A stretch of DNA of 10,937 nt from the NCBI GenBank assembly GCA_017623265.1, contig JAGAPM010000299.1:1-10937 (forward strand), read 5' to 3'. Below are positions 6,884 to 10,937 of the stretch, one piece after another. The stretch's first letter is position 1. Each line of letters opens with the position of its first letter. The translations under genes were made by a program, and so were the position numbers. The stretch is from Lentisphaeria bacterium. Lineage in GTDB: Bacteria > Verrucomicrobiota > Lentisphaeria > Victivallales > UBA1829. Below the pieces are notes generated by a model. The model had not been told where the DNA came from and did not search any database. It saw nothing but the letters and a program-made list of their open reading frames with translations.

Positions 6884-9304
6884 ATGAAACACAATATCCT
6901 TACTTATTCATTGCTCGCCGCTTTCTGTGCTGCCGCTCCCCTGCAGGCTGCTCCTGCCGCTAAAGATGCCGCTGCTGTGAAAGCAGAAGCCGAAGCCAAG
7001 AAAAAAGCAGAAGCCGAAAAGAAAGCAGCGGAAGCGAAGAAAAAAGCCGAAGCGGAAGCTGCCAGAAAAGCCGCTGCCGAAGCAAGAAAGAAAGCGGAAG
7101 AAGCCAAAAAGAAAGCCGCTGCGGAAGCAAGAGCCCGCATGAAAGAATTTCAGGACTACGTCGGCATGATGAACAAGAAGAAGGTTCATTACGACACCCG
7201 GATTGAGAATGTTCTGAAATTTGCCGAACGCCCGGATATGAAAACGGACAACGCGATCCGTTATGCCGCCTACGTTCAGGCATTGAAATTTACGGAAAAT
7301 CCGCCCTGGACTCAAATCGGGATCTATAACTACGATACGATCCACAAGGTCATGCCGGTCGTTTCCAAAAAGATCCTGGATGATCCTGCTTTCACAAATT
7401 CCCAGAAGTTCCAAGGCGCGATCACCCGCCTGATCCAGTATTACTGCGACTGCGAAAACTGGACAGAAGCGGAAGCCTGGGCTCGCAAGGGCATGGCGTT
7501 GGATATGCACGTGAATGACAAAGCAAATGCCTGCCTCCAGCTCGCCAAAGTCTTCCGCTATCAGTTCCGTTATGAAGATGCCATGAACGCTGCCCGCGAA
7601 GCCATGAAGTTCAACAAGACCTCCGCCACGCCCTATGCCTCTGACCTGGCATACGAATTCGGCAAGCCCGAAGATGCCATGCCCTTCTGGAAGGAATTTG
7701 CCAACGAGTACGATGAACTTTCCTATTTTGCCGGAAAAGCATGGAACAAGTACAAAGATCGCGCAATGGCTTATATCACAGACGAGAAAAACCGGGCGAA
7801 TCTGCGTTACAACATCGTTGCCAAATACTTCCTTACCGGAAAATCTGAGATCGCACAGAAAGCACGCGAAGCGACTGCCGGACTTCCTGCGCTGGTCAAG
7901 GTTGGCGGCTATCATGGCGGACGCCCCCTCAAAACTGCCTTCCAGTTGGGCGATTATCCGCTGACGGTTACGATTTGTGAATATTTCGCCGGAACCCCGC
8001 TGATGATGGACTATGATATGCAGTGCGTCTATGTGATCGCTCTCGGCGGCATCGGCAGAAAAGCGGATGCCGCAAAGGCTGCTGCGGAATATGCAAAGAA
8101 CGAAAAACTGAACCCGGTTCAGAAGACCCGTCTCCTCGCTTATGAAGCGCTTCTCACCGGCAAAGATCCGGAAGCCGTGATCTCTGCGGCAAAACTCTCC
8201 CGCAAGGATGAAGCCACCATCTACCTGAGCCTCGCACGCCAGACTCTCTCCGTCTGGAATATGACGCCCCTTGCAGAAAAGTACACGGCAAAATATGAAA
8301 GTTACTTTGCCAAGCCGGTGGAACGCCGGATCAATGTGATGTACTCCGAAAAGCCCATCCGGAATATTTCCGAATGGCGCAAGATTTATCCGAAACTGGA
8401 AAAACAGTATTGCGATATTCCGTACAAGGGCAGCATGGACTTCCTGGAAACAGACGTTTCCACCGGCGACCGTGGTGTTGTCAAGGCGGAAGATGGTGCA
8501 ATTCTGGAAGATATGATGGAAGTCTCCACTGTCTGTGACCGGGATGGTGTGCATATTTTCCTGCGCACGAATGACTCCAAGGTACGGGCAATCGAACAGG
8601 GCTTCGCCCGCGGTATCGGCACAGAAATGTACTTCGCCCCCGGTGTGAACCAGCATTATGTCTGCATGGGCAGCAGCCCCACCGCCGGTGTCACGTTTAT
8701 GTTCCAGACAACTTACAACAACAAAAATGCAACACGTCCCGATATGCAGAAAAACCCCACCACCGGATTCCGTTCCGAAGTGGAATTCTCCGATACGGAT
8801 TATGTTCTGCACATGTTCTTCGGCTGGGATCTCTACTACAACAAACTGCCCGCAGCCGGTACCGACTGGCGCTTTGACTGCCTCGCGTGGTCCAAAGCCG
8901 GCGGCTTCAGCTGGGGCGGCAGCCAGGGGATCCACTCCGCATCTGCATGGGGCAACCTCCGTTTCAACCTGACGGATAAGCAGCTCAACGAGATCCGCAA
9001 GGGGATCATCTTCCGCACCTACCGTTCCTACATGAATATCCGGCAGGAACCCGGTGTGAACGAAAACCTCTTCCGTATCTGGGAAGATTCCGTTATCGGC
9101 GACCCCGACTTCTACCAGAAAATGCTCGCTCCTCTGGAAACGGAACTTGCCGCATACGCAAAGATGGTCAAGTATGATATGACCGATGCGGAAGTGGCGG
9201 AAGTCTATACCAAGGCTCTCCCCCGCTGGAAAGGTCTGACCCACGAGGTTGATGAACTTCGCAGAAAATATCTTTCTGAACGGATCACCAACTTCGGGAA
9301 ATAA
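6884..9304 (+). CDS. Secreted coiled-coil / helical-repeat protein with CBM9-like C-terminal domain
   Basis: This 806-residue protein starts with a signal peptide (hydrophobic about 5-19, probable cleavage near AQ-AA at 21-23). Residues 26-87 are almost only Lys, Ala, Glu and Arg, forming a long TolA-like coiled coil. Residues 100-480 are helical with TPR-like pairs, for example around 191-245, 251-278 and 390-455. From about 486 to 740 the sequence turns beta-rich, with patterns such as WRFDCLAWSKAGGFSWGG and ASAWGNLRFNLT, resembling CBM9-like domains attached to Lentisphaerota and Planctomycetes enzymes. A helical tail ends the protein. The ATG at 6884 follows AAGGA (6869-6873), which overlaps the upstream stop, so it is co-transcribed with the GH123-like gene. 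I see no catalytic motif. A cell-envelope scaffold or glycan-binding partner of the upstream enzyme is an inference. Confidence 0.72.
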   Translation: MKHNILTYSLLAAFCAAAPLQAAPAAKDAAAVKAEAEAKKKAEAEKKAAEAKKKAEAEAARKAAAEARKKAEEAKKKAAAEARARMKEFQDYVGMMNKKKVHYDTRIENVLKFAERPDMKTDNAIRYAAYVQALKFTENPPWTQIGIYNYDTIHKVMPVVSKKILDDPAFTNSQKFQGAITRLIQYYCDCENWTEAEAWARKGMALDMHVNDKANACLQLAKVFRYQFRYEDAMNAAREAMKFNKTSATPYASDLAYEFGKPEDAMPFWKEFANEYDELSYFAGKAWNKYKDRAMAYITDEKNRANLRYNIVAKYFLTGKSEIAQKAREATAGLPALVKVGGYHGGRPLKTAFQLGDYPLTVTICEYFAGTPLMMDYDMQCVYVIALGGIGRKADAAKAAAEYAKNEKLNPVQKTRLLAYEALLTGKDPEAVISAAKLSRKDEATIYLSLARQTLSVWNMTPLAEKYTAKYESYFAKPVERRINVMYSEKPIRNISEWRKIYPKLEKQYCDIPYKGSMDFLETDVSTGDRGVVKAEDGAILEDMMEVSTVCDRDGVHIFLRTNDSKVRAIEQGFARGIGTEMYFAPGVNQHYVCMGSSPTAGVTFMFQTTYNNKNATRPDMQKNPTTGFRSEVEFSDTDYVLHMFFGWDLYYNKLPAAGTDWRFDCLAWSKAGGFSWGGSQGIHSASAWGNLRFNLTDKQLNEIRKGIIFRTYRSYMNIRQEPGVNENLFRIWEDSVIGDPDFYQKMLAPLETELAAYAKMVKYDMTDAEVAEVYTKALPRWKGLTHEVDELRRKYLSERITNFGK
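6959..7144 (+). repeat. Low-complexity purine-rich tract encoding the Lys/Ala/Glu coiled coil
   Basis: Imperfect repeats of AAAGCxGAAGCx-type codons encode about 60 residues of K, A, E and R. Because units are in-frame and similar, copy number could vary between strains by slippage. Confidence 0.75.
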
Positions 9305-9334
9305 TCTTTCCTCCTGATCGCTTGATCAAAAACG

Positions 9335-9369
9335 AAAAGACCTGCGGCACAAACTGCAGGTCTTTTTTT
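9335..9369 (+). terminator. Rho-independent terminator after the 806-residue protein gene
   Basis: AAAAGACCTGC (9335-9345) pairs perfectly with GCAGGTCTTTT (9356-9366) around a 10-base loop, and the T-run extends to 9369. It starts 31 bases after the stop codon and separates this unit from the gene at 9459. Confidence 0.9.
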
Positions 9370-9390
9370 ATACATTTTTCCAAAAAAGAC

Positions 9391-9418
9391 TTGTATTTTT
9401 TTAAAGCAGTTATATTGT
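9391..9418 (+). promoter_or_regulatory. Candidate promoter of the unknown secreted protein gene
   Basis: TTGTAT (9391-9396) is followed after 16 bases by TATTGT (9413-9418); the overlapping TATATT at 9411 looks more like a -10 box but gives a spacer of only 14. The region is AT-rich and lies just after a strong terminator, so a promoter is expected here, but the boxes are imperfect. Confidence 0.4.
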
Positions 9419-9420
9419 AG

Positions 9421-9435
9421 TTTCGTATCACGAAA
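9421..9435. promoter_or_regulatory. Palindromic candidate operator
   Basis: TTTCGT-ATC-ACGAAA is a perfect 6-bp inverted repeat with a 3-base centre. It lies just downstream of the candidate -10 box, about where transcription would start, which suits repressor binding. The ribosome site AAAGGAG at 9447-9453 follows. Confidence 0.45.
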
Positions 9436-9458
9436 TAATCAGAAACAAAGGAGAAAAA

Positions 9459-10652
9459 ATGAAGAAAGCATTTCTTGCCGTATTGTTTGCCGTTTTTACA
9501 TTATCGCTCTATGCGGCTGCTGACACCCCGAAATTCTCTGCAAAACTTGTGCTGACCAAAGCCGTGAATGTGGAAGATCAGTTTACCGGGATCCTGCCCG
9601 AACGGCCGCCGTTTTTTCCTTCTTTTGGAAAAGTGGCAGTCGGTGAACCGTTTCGTGTGTATATTGTCTTCAATGGGGCGAAGGTCCGGAAGAATACGGT
9701 CAAGTTGAAAGGAGAACTTGAGCTGATCGCACCGGATGGCAAAAAACAGGTCGTTCCCCTTGCGGAACAGAGTATTCCTCTACGGGGTGATTCTGCCGGG
9801 GTATTCCTCCTGCCGCAGCATCTTGGGATCGTTTTTGAGCCGGAAGATCCGGTCGGAACGCATAAAATTGCGTTGAAACTGGTCGATCAGCATGCCCGGA
9901 AAACGGCAAAAGATTCTGCAAGTGTGGAGCTTGTCAAGACATTGCCGCCCCCGGCATCGGATGAAAAAGCGTTTCAAGCGTTAACCAATAATTACCGTTC
10001 GCCGTCACCGCAAAACATTCTGCCCGCCTTCCGGTTTTATCTGAAAAAGATCCCCGAACAGCAGAAGAAGGAGAAAAATTATTTCAACCCGATCCCCCAG
10101 CTGGCATTTTTCTGTTTCCTGCTTCAGGATAATCCCCAAATGGTCAAGCCTTTTGCCGACATGGTGACGAAGCTGACGGATACGGAGGAGAAATTCTATG
10201 GATATTTTGTGTTGAATTTTGTTTCTCCGGAGGCAGCGGAATATATCCCGGCAGATTTGAAGAAACAATTTGAAAGTATGAAGAAGAATCCCTTCGTTGT
10301 CGATCAGGCAAGCGAAGCCTGGCAGTTGGATGTTTGTTGGGCGGAGTTTATGGTGCGTGGGACCCGGGCGCCGGTGATGAAAGTTCTGAACGCGCTTTCA
10401 CTGGTGCATGAGGGAATCACGGTGGAGGAATACAAAAAGATTGCCAAGCCGACACCGGAAGATCAGCGTAAACTGATGAACGGTATTGTGGCGAGCGCTG
10501 CCCAGTGGTCGATTCAGTCTATTTCCAAACAGCACCCGCTGCTCCGGTTTTATATTGAAGCGGTCCTGAAGCGCAAAGAACTGAAAGACCCCATTGCCAT
10601 GGCGCTTGCGGCGAAAGCGATCGGCATGGAAGTCCGTATCAATGATAAATAA
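9459..10652 (+). CDS. Secreted protein of unknown function with Ig-like N-terminal region
   Basis: I do not recognise this 397-residue protein. It has a clear signal peptide: lysines at 2-3, a hydrophobic core at 4-18, and cleavage likely after LYAA near residue 20. Residues 50-160 look like a beta-sandwich, with alternating strands such as FRVYIVFNGA and KLKGELELIAPDGKK, and HLGIVFEPEDPVGTHKIALKLVD, a pattern seen in uncharacterised secreted proteins with an Ig-like fold. From about 165 the protein is mostly helical and Lys-rich, with no catalytic motif I can identify and no membrane segment. The ATG at 9459 is preceded by AAAGGAG at 9447-9453 with 5-base spacing. It is set apart from the upstream operon by a terminator and its own promoter region, and no gene follows closely. 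Periplasmic location is likely. Confidence 0.85.
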   Translation: MKKAFLAVLFAVFTLSLYAAADTPKFSAKLVLTKAVNVEDQFTGILPERPPFFPSFGKVAVGEPFRVYIVFNGAKVRKNTVKLKGELELIAPDGKKQVVPLAEQSIPLRGDSAGVFLLPQHLGIVFEPEDPVGTHKIALKLVDQHARKTAKDSASVELVKTLPPPASDEKAFQALTNNYRSPSPQNILPAFRFYLKKIPEQQKKEKNYFNPIPQLAFFCFLLQDNPQMVKPFADMVTKLTDTEEKFYGYFVLNFVSPEAAEYIPADLKKQFESMKKNPFVVDQASEAWQLDVCWAEFMVRGTRAPVMKVLNALSLVHEGITVEEYKKIAKPTPEDQRKLMNGIVASAAQWSIQSISKQHPLLRFYIEAVLKRKELKDPIAMALAAKAIGMEVRINDK

Positions 10653-10755
10653 CGCGAACGTTATGCGTGTAAAAGAAAAAGCGGCTGTTGCAAAACTGTC
10701 AAAGAGAGTATGCGCAGCTCCGTTTCTTATTTTTTGAGTGTAAAACAAGACATGG

Positions 10756-10790
10756 CAGAAAAGAATAACAACTTCTTCCGCTGTTTTTTT
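10756..10790 (+). terminator. Weak candidate terminator
   Basis: AAGAA (10761-10765) pairs with TTCTT (10773-10777), and CAG (10756-10758) with CTG (10781-10783) across a small internal loop. Seven T residues follow at 10784-10790. The stem is AT-rich and interrupted, and lies over 100 bases after the nearest stop, so it is uncertain. Confidence 0.3.
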
Positions 10791-10799
10791 ACATTGTCT

Positions 10800-10826
10800 A
10801 TAAACCGTGAAGAAATCTCGGTTTAT
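10800..10826. repeat. 8-bp inverted repeat in the 3' flank
   Basis: ATAAACCG (10800-10807) and CGGTTTAT (10819-10826) pair perfectly across 11 bases. No T-run follows, so it is not a standard terminator. An operator or RNA hairpin ahead of the frames at 10869 and 10916 is possible. Confidence 0.45.
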
Positions 10827-10868
10827 GCGATATAAAAGTTTGAAAAACCTGTTGAGAGGCAGTATTTT

Positions 10869-10919
10869 ATGATGTTCAAAGTCGATAAATACCAACTAAC
10901 CCAACAGGTGATTCAATGA
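10869..10919 (+). CDS. Possible 16-residue leader peptide
   Basis: ATG-ATG opens a frame of 16 codons ending in TGA at 10917-10919. GAGAGG at 10854-10859 lies 9 bases before it as a fair ribosome site. The stop overlaps the next ATG (10916) as ATGA, a layout typical of translational coupling. I do not recognise the peptide; it could also be a chance frame. Confidence 0.3.
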   Translation: MMFKVDKYQLTQQVIQ

Positions 10920-10937
10920 TTAAGATAGCACAAGGTA
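10916..10937 (+). CDS. Possible start of a gene cut by the window end
   Basis: ATG at 10916 opens a frame reading MIKIAQG to the window end. AGGTG at 10906-10910 gives a ribosome site 5 bases upstream. Only seven codons are visible, so no family can be named. A transposase is possible if the flank is an insertion-sequence end. Confidence 0.35.

Larger units (their letters stand above)
10653..10937. other. AT-rich 3' flank without a complete gene
   Basis: After the stop at 10652 the sequence becomes clearly more AT-rich than the rest of the window. It contains GGCTGTTGCAAAAC at 10683-10696, an imperfect hairpin with T7 at 10756-10790, and an 8-bp inverted repeat at 10800-10807 and 10819-10826. 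Another 8-bp repeat lies at 10847-10854 and 10902-10909. A short leader frame and a possible gene start follow at the very end. A minus-strand open frame across 10398-10895 overlaps the real upstream gene and has no support. Confidence 0.6.

Noticed and set aside
4972..6894. 640-codon open frame on the minus strand opposite the GH123-like gene
   Set aside because: Long antisense frames arise from the codon bias of the real gene; the plus-strand product has a signal peptide, family motifs and a promoter.
6908..9244. 778-codon open frame on the minus strand opposite the 806-residue protein gene
   Set aside because: Same reason: its composition mirrors the plus-strand gene, including a Phe-rich image of the Lys/Ala/Glu tract.
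10398..10895. 165-codon minus-strand frame across the 3' flank
   Set aside because: It overlaps the secreted protein gene, is Phe-rich as expected from AT-rich non-coding DNA, and has no recognisable motif.

Overview
This window looks like part of a chromosome of a gut-type Lentisphaerota bacterium (Victivallis-like) or a related PVC-group bacterium. That placement is an inference. It rests on moderate GC, a mix of lone glycoside hydrolases, sialidase-like and CBM9-like proteins beside an AraC-family regulator, and the absence of SusC/SusD-type genes. No rRNA or tRNA gene or other phylogenetic marker is present to confirm it.

Layout. Positions 1-1289 hold the 3' end of panC (pantothenate synthetase) followed 9 bases later by a seven-bladed beta-propeller lactonase gene. 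Positions 1301-1479 hold two convergent Rho-independent terminators, one per strand, built as inverted copies of one module. A GH29 alpha-L-fucosidase (1506-2831, minus strand) is transcribed divergently from an AraC-family regulator (about 2920-3720, plus strand). Downstream on the plus strand are a cytoplasmic sialidase-like Asp-box protein (3821-4867), a secreted GH123/DUF4091-like protein with a TTG start (4978-6870), and a secreted 806-residue protein made of a Lys/Ala/Glu coiled coil, a helical-repeat region and a CBM9-like end (6884-9304). A clear terminator at 9335-9369 closes that unit. A separate gene (9459-10652) encodes a secreted protein of unknown function. Its promoter region carries a short perfect palindrome that could be an operator. 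The last 285 bases are AT-rich and hold no complete gene. They show several inverted repeats, a possible insertion-sequence end, a 16-codon leader reading frame and the possible first codons of another gene.

How the genes may work together. The fucosidase, the sialidase-like protein and the GH123-like protein together suggest breakdown of fucosylated, sialylated and GalNAc-containing host glycans such as mucin, with the AraC-type protein as the likely local regulator. The first two lack signal peptides and so probably act on imported oligosaccharides. The GH123-like protein and the 806-residue protein are exported and probably act in the envelope. The substrate assignment is inference from family membership, not something the sequence proves.
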